A DNA stretch of 64,000 bases from Perognathus longimembris pacificus. Its lineage: Eukaryota; Chordata; Mammalia; Rodentia; Heteromyidae. The stretch is from the NCBI RefSeq assembly GCF_023159225.1, contig NW_025958623.1:1-64000 (forward strand). The letters are read 5' to 3'. Shown here one piece after another: positions 23,920-36,898 of the stretch. How positions within the stretch are numbered: position 1 is the first letter of the stretch; the number at the start of each line of letters is the position of its first letter. The translations under genes and the position numbers were made by a program. The notes beneath the pieces were generated by a model. It was not told the origin of the DNA. It did not search any database and saw only the letters and a program-made list of their open reading frames with translations.

Positions 23920-24869
23920 TTTTTATTTGTTTATTTAAATGAAGTCGACCAGTTGCCTGCCCTTCCTTCCATTATCCGTCACCGAGACAAACTGAACAAA
24001 GTTCTGAGGTCGACCTTGTAAAGATAAGGATTCAGGTCTGTCTGCTGTTTACCTTTGCTCCTGCGCGCACTGCCCTTCTCTCCACATTTATGTGTTTGTT
24101 TGTTTGTCTATCTAATCTTTTGGGTTTTTATTTCTAATGAGGTCGACCAGTTGTCTATTTATTATTTTTTTTACTACGCATCAAGTTGCGCTGCTTGTCT
24201 TTGCTCCTGTGTGCTCGCACACTCTCCTTTTCCACTTATTTTTATTTTTGATTTATTTTGTCAATTTAAAAAAATACGCTTCGTGCTGTGCTGTTTGTGT
24301 TTGCTTGAGTGCATTCGCGCGCTCTCGCTTTCTCCACTTTACAATTTTTTTGTTATTATTTATCTATTCCTGAGAGTGTATCTTATTTTTTATTTGTTTA
24401 TTTAAATGAAGTCGACCAGTTGCCTGCCCTTCCTTCCATTATCCGTCACCGAGACAAACTGAACAAAGTTCTGAGGTCGACCTTGTAAAGATAAGGATTC
24501 AGGTCTGTCTGCTGTTTAACTTTGCTCCTGCGCGCACTGCCCTTCTCTCCACATTTATGTGTTCGTTTGTTTGTCTATCTAATCTTTTGGGTTTTTATTT
24601 GTAATGAGGTCGACCAGTTGTTAATTTATTATTTTTTGTACTACGCATCAAGCTGCGCTGCTTGTCTTTGCTCCTGTGTGCTCGCTCACTCTCGCCTTTT
24701 CCACTTATTTTTATTTTTGATTTATTTTTGATTTATTTTGTCATTTTTTAAAAAAAATACGCATCGTGCTGTGCTGTTTGTGTTTACTTGAGTTCATTCG
24801 CGCCATCTCGCTTTCTCCACTTTACAATTTTTTTGTTATTATTTATCTATTCCTGAGAGTTTATCTTAT
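23920..24869. repeat. B monomer plus hybrid C monomer
   Basis: B begins near 23920. The next monomer (24387) has a C-type head (GTGTTCG, TTTGTAATGAG, TTGTTAATT, TTGTACTACG) but then CGCTCACTC, GTCATTTTTTAAA, TTTACTTGAGTTC and CGCGCCATCTC. That tail matches the monomer at 40243-40725, not a C tail. The switch lies between about 24640 and 24687. Confidence 0.82.
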
Positions 24870-26301
24870 TTTTTATTTGTTTATTTAAATGAAGTCGACC
24901 AGTTGCCTGCCCTTCCTTCCATTATCCGTCACCGAGACAAACTGAACAAAGTTCTGTGGTCGACCTTGTAAAGATAAGGATTCAGGTCTGTCTGCTGTTT
25001 ACCTTTGCTCCTGCGCACTGCCCTTCTCTCCACATTTATGTGTTTGTTTGTTTGTCTATCTAATCTTTTCGGTTTTTATTTCTAATGAGGTCGACCAGTT
25101 GTCTATTTATTATTTTTTTTACTACGCATCAAGTTGCGCTGCTTGTCTTTGCTCCTGTGTGCTCGCACACTCTCTCCTTTTCCACTTATTTTTATTTTTG
25201 ATTTATATTGTCAATTTAAAAAAATACGCTTCGTGCTGTGCTGTTTGTGTTTGCTTGAGTGCATTCGCGCGCTCTCGCTTTCTCCACTTTACAATTTTTT
25301 TGTTATTATTTACCTATTCCTGAGAGTTTATCTTATTTTTTATTTCTTTATTGAAATGAAGTCGACCAGTTGCCTTCCCTTCCTTCCATTATCCTTCACC
25401 GAGACAAACTGAACAAAGTTCTGAGGTCGACCTTGTAAAGATAAGGATTCAGGTCTGTCTGCTGTTTACCTTTGCTCCTGCGCGCACTGCCCTTCTCTCC
25501 ACATTTATGTGTTCGTTTGTTTGTCTATCTAATCTTTTGGGTTTTTATTTCTAATGAGGTCGACCAGTTGTCTATTTATTATTTTTTTTACTACGCATCA
25601 AGCTGCGCTGCTTGTCTTTGCTCCTGTGTGCTCGCGCACTCTCGCCTTTTCCACTTATTTTATTTTTGATTTATTTTTGATTTATTTTGTCAATTTTTTA
25701 AAAAAATACGCATCGTGCTGTGCTGTTTGTGTTTGCTTGAGTGCATTCGCGCTCTCTCGCTTTCTCCACTTTACAATTTTTTTGTTATTATTTATCTATT
25801 CCTGAGAGTTTATCTTATTTTTTATTTGTTTATTTAAATGAAGTCGACCAGTTGCCTGCCCTTCCTTCCATTATCCGTCACCGAGACAAACTGAACAAAG
25901 TTCTGAGGTCGACCTTATAAAGATAAGGATTCAGGTCTGTCTGCTGTTTACCTTTGCTCCTGCCCGCACTGCCCTTCTCTCCACATTTATGTGTTTGTTT
26001 GTTTGTCTATCTAATCTTTTGGGTTTTTATTTGTAATGAGGTCGACCAGTTGTCTATTTATTATTTTTTTTACTACGCATCAAGCTGCGCTGCTTGTCTT
26101 TGCTCCTGTGTGCTCGCGCACTCTCGCCTTTTCCACTTATTTCTATTTTTGATTTATTTTTTATTTATTTTGTCAATTGAAAAAAAAAATGCGCATCGTT
26201 CTGTGCTGTTTGTGTTTGCTTGAGTGCATTCGCGCGCTCTCGCTTTCTCCACTTTACACTTTTTTTGTTATTATTTATCTATTCCTGAGAGTTTATCTTA
26301 T
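24870..26301. repeat. Three-monomer block P-V-CP, first copy
   Basis: Monomers begin near 24870, 25337 and 25819. P has GTTCTGTGGTC, CTTTTCGG and TATATTGTC. V has GTGTTCG, a shortened CTTATTTTATTTTTG and GCGCTCTCTCGC. CP has CTGCCCGCAC, TTTGTAATGAG, CGTTCTGTG and TTACACTTTTT. The same three in the same order lie at 40726-42158 (offset 15,856-15,858 bp). Confidence 0.85.
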
Positions 26302-28713
26302 TTTTTATTTGTTTATTTAAATGAAGTCGACCAGTTGCCTGCCCTTCCTTCCATTATCCGTCACCGAGACAAACTGAACAAAGTTCTGAGGTCGACCTTG
26401 TAAAGATAAGGATTCAGGTCTGTCTGCTGTTTACCATTGTTCCTGCGCGCACTGCCCTTCTCTCCACATTTATGTGTTTGTTTGTTTGTCTATCTAATCT
26501 TTTGGGTTTTTATTTCTAATGAGGTCGACCAGTTGTCTATTTATTATTTTTTTTACTACGCATCAAGCTGCGCTGCTTGTCTTTGCTCCTGTGTGCTCGC
26601 GCACTCTCGCCTTTTCCACTTATTTTTATTTTTGATTTATTTTTTATTTATTTGGTCAATTTGTAAAAAAAATACGCATCGTGCTGTGCTGTTTGTGTTT
26701 TCTTGAGTGCATTCGTGCGCTCTCGCTTTCTCCACTTTACGATTTTTTTGTTATTATTTATCTATTCCTGAGAGTTTATCTTATTTTTTATTTGTTTATT
26801 TAAATGAAGTCGAGCAGTTGCCTGCCCTTCCTTCCATTATCCGTCACTGAGACAAACTCAACAAAATTCTGAGGTCGACCTTGTAAAGATAAGGATTCAG
26901 GTCTGTCTGCTGTTTACCTTTGCTCCTGCGCGCACTGCCCTTCTCTCCACATTTATGTGTTTGTTTGTTTGTCTATCTAATCTTTTGGGTTTTTATTTCT
27001 AATGAGGTCGACCAGTTGTCTATTTATTATTTTTTTTACTACGCATCAAGCTGCGCTGCTTGTCTTTGCTCCTGTGTGCTCGCGCACTCTCGCCTTTTCC
27101 ACTTATTTTTATTTTTGATTTATTTTTGATTTATTTTGTCAATTTTAAAAAAAATATACGCATCGTGCTGTGCTGTTTGTGTTTGCTTGTGTGCATTCGC
27201 GCGCTCTCGCTTTCTCCACTTTACAATTTTTTTGTTATTATTTATCTATTCCTGAGAGTTTATCTTATTTTTTATTTGTTTATTTAAATGAAGTCGACCA
27301 GTTGCCTGCCCTTCCTTCCATTATCCGTCACCGAGACATACTGAACAAAGTTCTGAGGTTGACCTTGTAAAGATAAGGATTCAGGTCTGTCTGCTGTTTA
27401 CCTTTGCTCCTGCGCGCACTGCCCTTTTCTCCACATTTATGTGTTTGTTTGTTTGTCTATCTAATCTTTTGGGTTTTTATTTCTAATGAGGTCGACCAGT
27501 TGTCTATTTATTATTTTTTTTTACTACGCATCAAGCTGCGCTGCTTGTCTTTGCTCCTGTGTGCTCGCGCACTCTCGCCTTTTCCACTTATTTTTATTTT
27601 TGATTTCTTTTTGATTTATTTTGTCAATTTAAAAAAAAATACGCATCGTGCTGTGCTGTTTGTGTTTGCTTGAGTGCATTCGCGCGCTCTCGCTTTCTCC
27701 ACTTTACAATTTTTTGTTATTATTTATCTATTCCTGAGAGTTTATCTTATTTTTTATTTGTTTATTTAAATGAAGTCTACCAGTTGCCTGCCCTTCCTTC
27801 CATTATCCGTCACCGAGACAAACTGAACAAAGTTCTGAGGTCGACCTTGTAAAGATAAGGATTCAGGTCTGTCTGCTGTTTACCTTTGCTCCTGCGCGCA
27901 CTGCCCTTCTCTCCACATTTATGTGTTTGTTTGTTTGTCTATCTAATCTTTTGGGTTTTTATTTCTAATGAGGTCGACCAGTTGTCTATTTATTATTTTT
28001 TTTACTACGCATCAAGCTGCGCTGCTTGTCTTTGCTCCTGTGTGCTCGCGCACTCTCGACTTTTCCACTTATTTTTATTTTTGATTTATTTTTGATTTAT
28101 TTTGTCAATTTAAAAAAAATACGCATCGTGCTGTGCTGTTTGTGTTTGCTTGAGTGCATTCGCGCGCTCTCGCTTTCTCCACTTTACAATTTTTTTGTTA
28201 TTATTTATCTATTCCTGAGAGTTTATCTTATTTTTTATTTGTTTATTTAAATGAAGTCGACCAGTTGCCTGCCCTTCCTTCCATTATCCGTCACCGAGAC
28301 AAACCGAACAAAGTTCTGAGGTCGACCTTGTAAAGATAAGGATTCAGGTCTGTCTGCTGTTTACCTTTGCTCCTGCGCGCACTGCCCTTCTCTCCACATT
28401 TATGTGTTTGTTTGTTTGTCTATCTAATCTTTTGGGTTTTTATTTCTAATGAGGTCGACCAGTTGTCTATTTATTATTTTTTTTACTACGCATCAAGCTG
28501 CGCTGCTTGTCTTTGCTCCTGTGTGCTCGCGCACTCTCAACTTTTCCACTTATTTTTATTTTTGATTTATTTTTGATTTATTTTGTCAATTTAAAAAAAA
28601 ATACGCATCGTGCTGTGCTGTTTGTGTTTGCTTGAGTGCATTCGCGCGCTCTCGCTTTCTCCACTTTACACTTTTTTTGTTATTATTTATCTATTCCTGA
28701 GAGTTTATCTTAT
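26302..28713. repeat. Five-monomer unit M-(D/F)-G-H-J (~2,412 bp)
   Basis: Monomers begin near 26302, 26785, 27269, 27751 and 28232. M is marked by CCATTGTTCCTG, GGTCAATTTGTAAA, GTGTTTTCTTGAG, TTCGTGCGC and TTACGATTT. The second has a D head (GTCGAGCAG, CACTGAGAC, CTCAACAAAATTC) and a tail with AAATATACG and TTGTGTGCATT. G and H follow. J has AAACCGAAC, CTCTCAACTTTT and TTACACTTT. Confidence 0.83.
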
Positions 28714-30162
28714 TTTTTATTTGTTTATTTAAATGAAGTCGACCAGTTGCCTGCCCTTCCTTCCATTATCCGTCACCGAGACAAACTGAACAAAGTTCTG
28801 AGGTCGACCTTGTAAAGATAAGGATTCAGGTCTGTCTGCTGTTTACCATTGTTCCTGCGCGCACTGCCCTTCTCTCCACATTTATGTGTTTGTTTGTTTG
28901 TCTATCTAATCTTTTGGGTTTTTATTTCTAATGAGGTCGACCAGTTGTCTATTTATTATTTTTTTTACTACGCATCAAGCTGCGCTGCTTGTCTTTGCTC
29001 CTGTGTGCTCGCGCACTCTCGCCTTTTCCACTTATTTTTATTTTTGATTTATTTTTTATTTATTTGGTCAATTTGTAAAAAAAATACGCATCGTGCTGTG
29101 CTGTTTGTGTTTTCTTGAGTGCATTCGTGCGCTCTCGCTTTCTCCACTTTACGATTTTTTTGTTATTATTTATCTATTCCTGAGAGTTTATCTTATTTTT
29201 TATTTGTTTATTTAAATGAAGTCGAGCAGTTGCCTGCCCTTCCTTCCATTATCCGTCACTGAGACAAACTGAACAAAGTGTTGAGGTCGACCTTGTAAAG
29301 ATAAGGATTCAGGTCTGTCTGCTGTTTACCTTTGCTCCTGCCCGCACTGCCCTTCTCTCCACATTTATGTGTTTGTTTGTTTGTCTATCTAATCTTTTGG
29401 GTTTTTATTTCTAATGAGGTCGACCAGTTGTCTATTTATTATTTTTTTTACTACGCATCAAGCTGCGCTGCTTGTCTTTGCTCCTGTGTGCTCGCGCACT
29501 CTCGCCTTTTCCACTTATTTTTATTTTTGATTTATTTTTGATTTATTTTGTCAATTTTAAAAAAAATATACGCATCGTGCTGTGCTGTTTGTGTTTGCTT
29601 GTGTGCATTCGCGCGCTCTCGCTTTCTCCACTTTACAATTTTTTTGTTATTATTTATCTATTCCTGAGAGTTTATCTTATTTTTTATTTGTTTATTTAAA
29701 TGAAGTCGACCAGTTGCCTGCCCTTCCTTCCATTATCCGTCACCGAGACAAACCGAACAAAGTTCTGAGGTCGACCTTGTAAAGATAAGGATTCAGGTCT
29801 GTCTGCTGTTTACCTTTGCTCCTGCGCGCACTGCCCTTCTCTCCACATTTATGTGTTTGTTTGTTTGTCTATCTAATCTTTTGGGTTTTTATTTCTAATG
29901 AGGTCGACCAGTTGTCTATTTATTATTTTTTTTACTACGCATCAAGCTGCGCTGCTTGTCTTTGCTCCTGTGTGCTCGCGCACTCTCGACTTTTCCACTT
30001 ATTTTTATTTTTGATTTATTTTTGATTTATTTTGTCAATTTAAAAAAAAATACGCATCGTGCTGTGCTGTTTGTGTTTGCTTGAGTGCATTTGCGCGCTC
30101 TCGCTTTCTCCACTTTACACTTTTTTTGTTATTATTTATCTATTCCTGAGAGTTTATCTTAT
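28714..30162. repeat. Three-monomer unit M-(D/F)-J (~1,449 bp)
   Basis: Monomers begin near 28714, 29197 and 29681. M markers are as at 26302. The second combines GTCGAGCAG and CACTGAGAC with GAACAAAGTGTTGAGG and CTGCCCGCAC, so it switches from D to F earlier than the monomer at 26785. The third has the J markers AAACCGAAC, TCGACTTTT and TTACACTTT. G and H are absent. Confidence 0.82.
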
Positions 30163-33041
30163 TTTTTATTTGTTTATTTAAATGAAGTCGACCAGTTGCC
30201 TGCCCTTCCTTCCATTATCCGTCACCGAGACAAACTGAACAAAGTTCTGAGGTCGACCTTGTAAAGATAAGGATTCAGGTCTGTCTGCTGTTTACCATTG
30301 TTCCTGCGCGCACTGCCCTTCTCTCCACATTTATGTGTTTGTTTGTTTGTCTATCTAATCTTTTGGGTTTTTATTTCTAATGAGGTCGACCAGTTGTCTA
30401 TTTATTATTTTTTTTACTACGCATCAAGCTGCGCTGCTTGTCTTTGCTCCTGTGTGCTCGCGCACTCTCGCCTTTTCCACTTATTTTTATTTTTGATTTA
30501 TTTTTTATTTATTTGGTCAATTTGTAAAAAAAATACGCATCGTGCTGTGCTGTTTGTGTTTTCTTGAGTGCATTCGTGCGCTCTCGCTTTCTCCACTTTA
30601 CGATTTTTTTGTTATTATTTATCTATTCCTGAGAGTTTATCTTATTTTTTATTTGTTTATTTAAATGAAGTCGAGTAGTTGCCTGCCCTTCCTTCCATTA
30701 TCCGTCACTGAGACAAACTCAACAAAATTCTGAGGTCGACCTTGTAAAGATAAGGATTCAGGTCTGTCTGCTGTTTACCTTTGCTCCTGTGCGCACTGCC
30801 CTTCTCTCCACATTTATGTGTTTGTTTGTTTGTCTATCTAATCTTTTGGGTTGTTATTTCTAATGAGGTCGACCAGTTGTCTATTTATTTTTTTTTTACT
30901 ATGCATCAAGCTGCGCTGCTTGTCTTTGCTCCTGTGTGCTCGCGCACTCTCGCCTTTTCCACTTATTTTTATTTTTGATTCATTTTTGATGTATTTTGTC
31001 AATTTAAAAAAAATACGCATCGTGCTGTGCTGTTTGTGTTTGCTTGAGTGCATTCGCGCGCTCTCGCTTTCTCCACTTTACAATTTTTTTGTTATTATTT
31101 ATCTATTCCTGAGAGTTTATCTTATTTTTTATTTGTTTATTTAAATGAAGTCGACCAGTTGCCTGCCCTTCCTTCCATTATCCGTCACCGAGACAAACTG
31201 AACACAGTTCTGAGGTCGACCTTGTAAAGATAAGGATTCAGGTCTGTCTGCTGTTTACCTTTGCTCCTGCGCGCACTGCCCTTCTCTCCACATTTATGTG
31301 TTTGTTTGTTTGTCTATCTAATCTTTTGGGTTTTTATTTCTAATGAGGTCGACCAGTTGTCTATTTATTATTTTTTTTACTACGCATCAAGTTGCGCTGC
31401 TTGTCTTTGCTCCTGTGTGCTCGCACACTCTCTCCTTTTCCACTTATATTTATTTTTGATTTATTTTGTCAATTTAAAAAAATACGCTTCGTGCTGTGCT
31501 GTTTGTGTTTGCTTGAGTGCATTCGCGCGCTCTCGCTTTCTCCACTTTACAATTTTTTTGTTATTATTTACCTATTCCTGAGAGTTTATCTTATTTTTTT
31601 ATTTGTTTATTTAAATGAAGTCGACCAGTTGCCTGCCCTTCCTTCCATTATCCGTCACCGAGACAAACTGAACAAAGTGTTGAGGTCGACCTTGTAAAGA
31701 TAAGGATTCAGGTCTGTCTGCTGTTTACCTTTGCTCCTGCCCGCACTGCCCTTCTCTCCACATTTATGTGTTTGTTTGTTTGTCTATCTAATCTTTTGGG
31801 TTTTTATTTCTAATGAGGTCGACCAGTTGTCTATTTATTATTTTTTTTACTACGCATCAAGCTGCGCTGCTTGTCTTTGCTCCTGTGTGCTCGCGCACTC
31901 TCGCCTTTTCCACTTATTTTTATTTTTGATTTATTTTTGATTTATTTTGTCAATTTTAAAAAAAATATACGCATCGTGCTGTGCTGTTTGTGTTTGCTTG
32001 TGTGCATTCGCGCGCTCTCGCTTTCTCCACTTTACAATTTTTTTGTTATTATTTATCTATTCCTGAGAGTTTATCTTATTTTTTATTTGTTTATTTAAAT
32101 GAAGTCGACCAGTTGCCTGCCCTTCCTTCCATTATCCGTCACCGAGACATACTGAACAAAGTTCTGAGGTTGACCTTGTAAAGATAAGGATTCAGGTCTG
32201 TCTGCTGTTTACCTTTGCTCCTGCGCGCACTGCCCTTTTCTCCACATTTATGTGTTTGTTTGTTTGTCTATCTAATCTTTTGGGTTTTTATTTCTAATGA
32301 GGTCGACCAGTTGTCTATTTATTATTTTTTTTACTACGCATCAAGCTGCGCTGCTTGTCTTTGCTCCTGTGTGCTCGCGCACTCTCGCCTTTTCCACTTA
32401 TTTTTATTTTTGATTTCTTTTTGATTTATTTTGTCAATTTAAAAAAAAATACGCATCGTGCTGTGCTGTTTGTGTTTGCTTGAGTGCATTCGCGCGCTCT
32501 CGCTTTCTCCACTTTACAATTTTTTGTTATTATTTATCTATTCCTGAGAGTTTATCTTATTTTTTATTTGTTTATTTAAATGAAGTCTACCAGTTGCCTG
32601 CCCTTCCTTCCATTATCCGTCACCGAGACAAACTGAACAAAGTTCTGAGGTCGACCTTGTAAAGATAAGGATTCAGGTCTGTCTGCTGTTTACCTTTGCT
32701 CCTGCGCGCACTGCCCTTCTCTCCACATTTATGTGTTTGTTTGTTTGTCTATCTAATCTTTTGGGTTTTTATTTCTAATGAGGTCGACCAGTTGTCTATT
32801 TATTATTTTTTTTACTACGCATCAAGCTGCGCTGCTTGTCTTTGCTCCTGTGTGCTCGCGCACTCTCGACTTTTCCACTTATTTTTATTTTTGATTTATT
32901 TTTGATTTATTTTGTCAATTTAAAAAAAATACGCATCGTGCTGTGCTGTTTGTGTTTGCTTGAGTGCATTCGCGCGCTCTCGCTTTCTCCACTTTACAAT
33001 TTTTTTGTTATTATTTATCTATTCCTGAGAGTTTATCTTAT
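30163..33041. repeat. Six-monomer block M-D-E-F-G-H, fullest version of the M unit
   Basis: Monomers begin near 30163 (M), 30646 (D), 31126 (E), 31596 (F), 32080 (G) and 32561 (H). D has GTCGAGTAG, GGTTGTTATTTC and GATGTA. E has TATATTTA. F has AAGTGTTGAGG, CTGCCCGCAC and AAATATACG. G and H have CATACTGAAC and GTCTACC. D to H matches 14819-17212 at an offset of 15,827-15,830 bp, and a J-like monomer follows. Confidence 0.85.
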
Positions 33042-34006
33042 TTTTTATTTGTTTATTTAAATGAAGTCGACCAGTTGCCTGCCCTTCCTTCCATTATCCG
33101 TCACCGAGACAAACTGAACAAAGTTCTGAGGTCGACCTTGTAAAGATAAGGATTCAGGTCTGTCTGCTGTTTACCTTTGCTCCTGCGCGCACTGCCCTTC
33201 TCTCCACATTTATGTGTTTGTTTGTTTGTCTATCTAATCTTTTGGGTTTTTATTTCTAATGAGGTCGACCAGTTGTCTATTTATTATTTTTTTTACTACG
33301 CATCAAGCTGCGCTGCTTGTCTTTGCTCCTGTGTGCTCGTGCACTCTCGACTTTTCCACTTATTTTTATTTTTGATTTATTTTTGATTTATTTTGTCAAT
33401 TTAAAAAAAAATACGCATCGTGCTGTGCTGTTTGTGTTTGCTTGAGTGCATTCGCGCGCTCTCGCTTTCTCCACTTTACAATTTTTTTGTTATTATTTAT
33501 CTATTCCTGAGAGTTTATCTTATTTTTTATTTGTTTATTTAAATGAAGTCGACCAGTTGCCTGCCCTTCCTTCCATTATCCGTCACCGAGACAAACTGAA
33601 CAAAGTTCTGAGGTCGACCTTGTAAAGATAAGGATTCAGGTCTGTCTGCTGTTTACCTTTGCTCCTGCGCGCACTGCCCTTCTCTCCACATTTATGTGTT
33701 TGTTTGTTTGTCTATCTAATCTTTTGGGTTTTTATTTCTAATGAGGTCGACCAGTTGTCTATTTATTATTTTTTTTACTACGGATCAATCTGCGCTGCTT
33801 GTCTTTGCTCCTGTGTGCTCGCGCACTCTCGCCTTTTCCACTTATTTTTATTTTTGATTTATTTTTGATTTATTTTGTCAATTTTAAAAAAAAATACGCA
33901 TCGTGCTGTGCTGTTTGTGTTTGCTTGAGTGCATTCGCGCGCTCTCGCTTTCTCCACTTTACAATTTTTTTGTTATTATTTATCTATTCCTGAGAGTTTA
34001 TCTTAT
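33042..34006. repeat. J-like and GSI monomers linking two zones
   Basis: The monomer at 33042 has CTCGTGCACTCTCGACTTTT, close to J but with AAACTGAAC and TTACAATTT. The monomer at 33524 is GSI (GGATCAATCTG). In the 2,396-bp units GSI is followed by N and L, and here too N and L follow, but as a tripled dimer. Confidence 0.8.
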
Positions 34007-36898
34007 TTTTTATTTGTTTATTTAAATGAAGTCGACCAGTTGCCTGCCCTTCCTTCCATTATCCGTCACCGAGACAAACTGAACAAAGTTCTGAGGTCGA
34101 CCTTGTAAAGATAAGGATTCAGGTCTGTCTGCTGTTTACCTTTGCTCCTGCGCGCACTGCCCTTCTCTCCACATTTATGTGTTTGTTTGTTTGTCTATCT
34201 AATCTTTTGGGTTTTTATTTCTAATGAGGTCGACCAATTGTCTATTTATTATTTTTTTTACTACGCATCAAGCTGCGCTGCTTGTCTTTGCTCCTGTGTG
34301 CTCGCACACTCTCGCCTTTTCCACTTATTTTTATTTTTGATTTATTTTTGATTTATTTTGTCAATTTTAAAAAAATACGCATCGTGCTGTGCTGTTTGTG
34401 TTTGCTTGAGTGCATTCGCGCGCTCTCGCTTTCTCCACTTTACAATTTTTTTGTTATTATTTATCTATTCCTGAGAGTTTATCTTATTTTTTATTTGTTT
34501 ATTTAAATGAAGTCGACCAGTTGCCTGCCCTTCCTTCCATTATCCGTCACCGAGACAAACTGAACAAAGTTCTGAGGTCGACCTTGTAAAGATAAGGATT
34601 CAGGTCTGTCTGCTGTTTACCTTTGCTCCTGTGCGCACTGCCCTTCTCTCCACATTTATGTGCTTGTTTGTTTGTGTATCTAATCTTTTGGGTTTTTATT
34701 TCTAATGAGGTCGACCAGTTGTCTATTTATTATTTTTTTTACTACGCATCAAGCTGCGGTGCTTGTCTTTGCTCCTGTGTGCTCGCTCACTCTCGCCTTT
34801 TCCACTTATTTTTATTTTTGATTTATTTTTGATTTATTTTGTCAATTTTTAAAAAAAATACGCATCGTGCTGTGCTGTTTGTGTTTACTTGAGTGCATTC
34901 GCGCCATCTCGCTTTCTCCACTTTACAATTTTTTTGTTATTATTTATCTATTCCTGAGAGTTTATCTTATTTTTTATTTGTTTATTTAAATGAAGTCGAC
35001 CAGTTGCCTGCCCTTCCTTCCATTATCCGTCACCGAGACAAACTGAACAAAGTTCTGAGGTCGACCTTGTAAAGATAAGGATTCAGGTCTGTCTGCTGTT
35101 TACCTTTGCTCCTGCGCGCACTGCCCTTCTCTCCACATTTATGTGTTTGTTTGTTTGTCTATCTAATCTTTTGGGTTTTTATTTCTAATGAGGTCGACCA
35201 ATTGTCTATTTATTATTTTTTTTACTACGCATCAAGCTGCGCTGCTTGTCTTTGCTCCTGTGTGCTCGCACACTCTCGCCTTTTCCACTTATTTTTATTT
35301 TTGATTTATTTTTGATTTATTTTGTCAATTTTAAAAAAATACGCATCGTGCTGTGCTGTTTGTGTTTGCTTGAGTGCATTCGCGCGCTCTCGCTTTCTCC
35401 ACTTTACAATTTTTTTGTTATTATTTATCTATTCCTGAGAGTTTATCTTATTTTTTATTTGTTTATTTAAATGAAGTCGACCAGTTGCCTGCCCTTCCTT
35501 CCATTATCCGTCACCGAGACAAACTGAACAAAGTTCTGAGGTCGACCTTGTAAAGATAAGGATTCAGGTCTGTCTGCTGTTTACCTTTGCTCCTGTGCGC
35601 ACTGCCCTTCTCTCCACATTTATGTGCTTGTTTGTTTGTGTATCTAATCTTTTGGGTTTTTATTTCTAATGAGGTCGACCAGTTGTCTATTTATTATTTT
35701 TTTTACTACGCATCAAGCTGCGGTGCTTGTCTTTGCTCCTGTGTGCTCGCTCACTCTCGCCTTTTCCACTTATTTTTATTTTTGATTTATTTTTGATTTA
35801 TTTTGTCAATTTTTAAAAAAAATACGCATCGTGCTGTGCTGTTTGTGTTTACTTGAGTGCATTCGCGCCATCTCGCTTTCTCCACTTTACAATTTTTTTG
35901 TTATTATTTATCTATTCCTGAGAGTTTATCTTATTTTTTATTTGTTTATTTAAATGAAGTCGACCAGTTGCCTGCCCTTCCTTCCATTATCCGTCACCGA
36001 GACAAACTGAACAAAGTTCTGAGGTCGACCTTGTAAAGATAAGGATTCAGGTCTGTCTGCTGTTTACCTTTGCTCCTGCGCGCACTGCCCTTCTCTCCAC
36101 ATTTATGTGTTTGTTTGTTTGTCTATCTAATCTTTTGGGTTTTTATTTCTAATGAGGTCGACCAATTGTCTATTTATTATTTTTTTTACTACGCATCAAG
36201 CTGCGCTGCTTGTCTTTGCTCCTGTGTGCTCGCACACTCTCGCCTTTTCCACTTATTTTTATTTTTGATTTATTTTTGATTTATTTTGTCAATTTTAAAA
36301 AAATACGCATCGTGCTGTGCTGTTTGTGTTTGCTTGAGTGCATTCGCGCGCTCTCGCTTTCTCCACTTTACAATTTTTTTGTTATTATTTATCTATTCCT
36401 GAGAGTTTATCTTATTTTTTATTTGTTTATTTAAATGAAGTCGACCAGTTGCCTGCCCTTCCTTCCATTATCCGTCACCGAGACAAACTGAACAAAGTTC
36501 TGAGGTCGACCTTGTAAAGATAAGGATTCAGGTCTGTCTGCTGTTTACCTTTGCTCCTGTGCGCACTGCCCTTCTCTCCACATTTATGTGCTTGTTTGTT
36601 TGTGTATCTAATCTTTTGGGTTTTTATTTCTAATGAGGTCGACCAGTTGTCTATTTATTATTTTTTTTACTACGCATCAAGCTGCGGTGCTTGTCTTTGC
36701 TCCTGTGTGCTCGCTCACTCTCGCCTTTTCCACTTATTTTTATTTTTGATTTATTTTTGATTTATTTTGTCAATTTTTAAAAAAAATACGCATCGTGCTG
36801 TGCTGTTTGTGTTTACTTGAGTGCATTCGCGCCATCTCGCTTTCTCCACTTTACAATTTTTTTGTTATTATTTATCTATTCCTGAGAGTTTATCTTAT
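34007..36898. repeat. 964-bp dimer N-L repeated three times
   Basis: Dimers begin near 34007, 34971 and 35935, with anchor spacings of 483 and 481 in each. Every N has CCAATTG and CACACTCTCGCC. Every L shares GCTGCGGTGC, a variant not seen in L monomers elsewhere in the window, and TTTTTAAAAAAAATACG without the internal G of the left-hand L monomers. I saw no difference between the three copies by eye. Confidence 0.92.
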
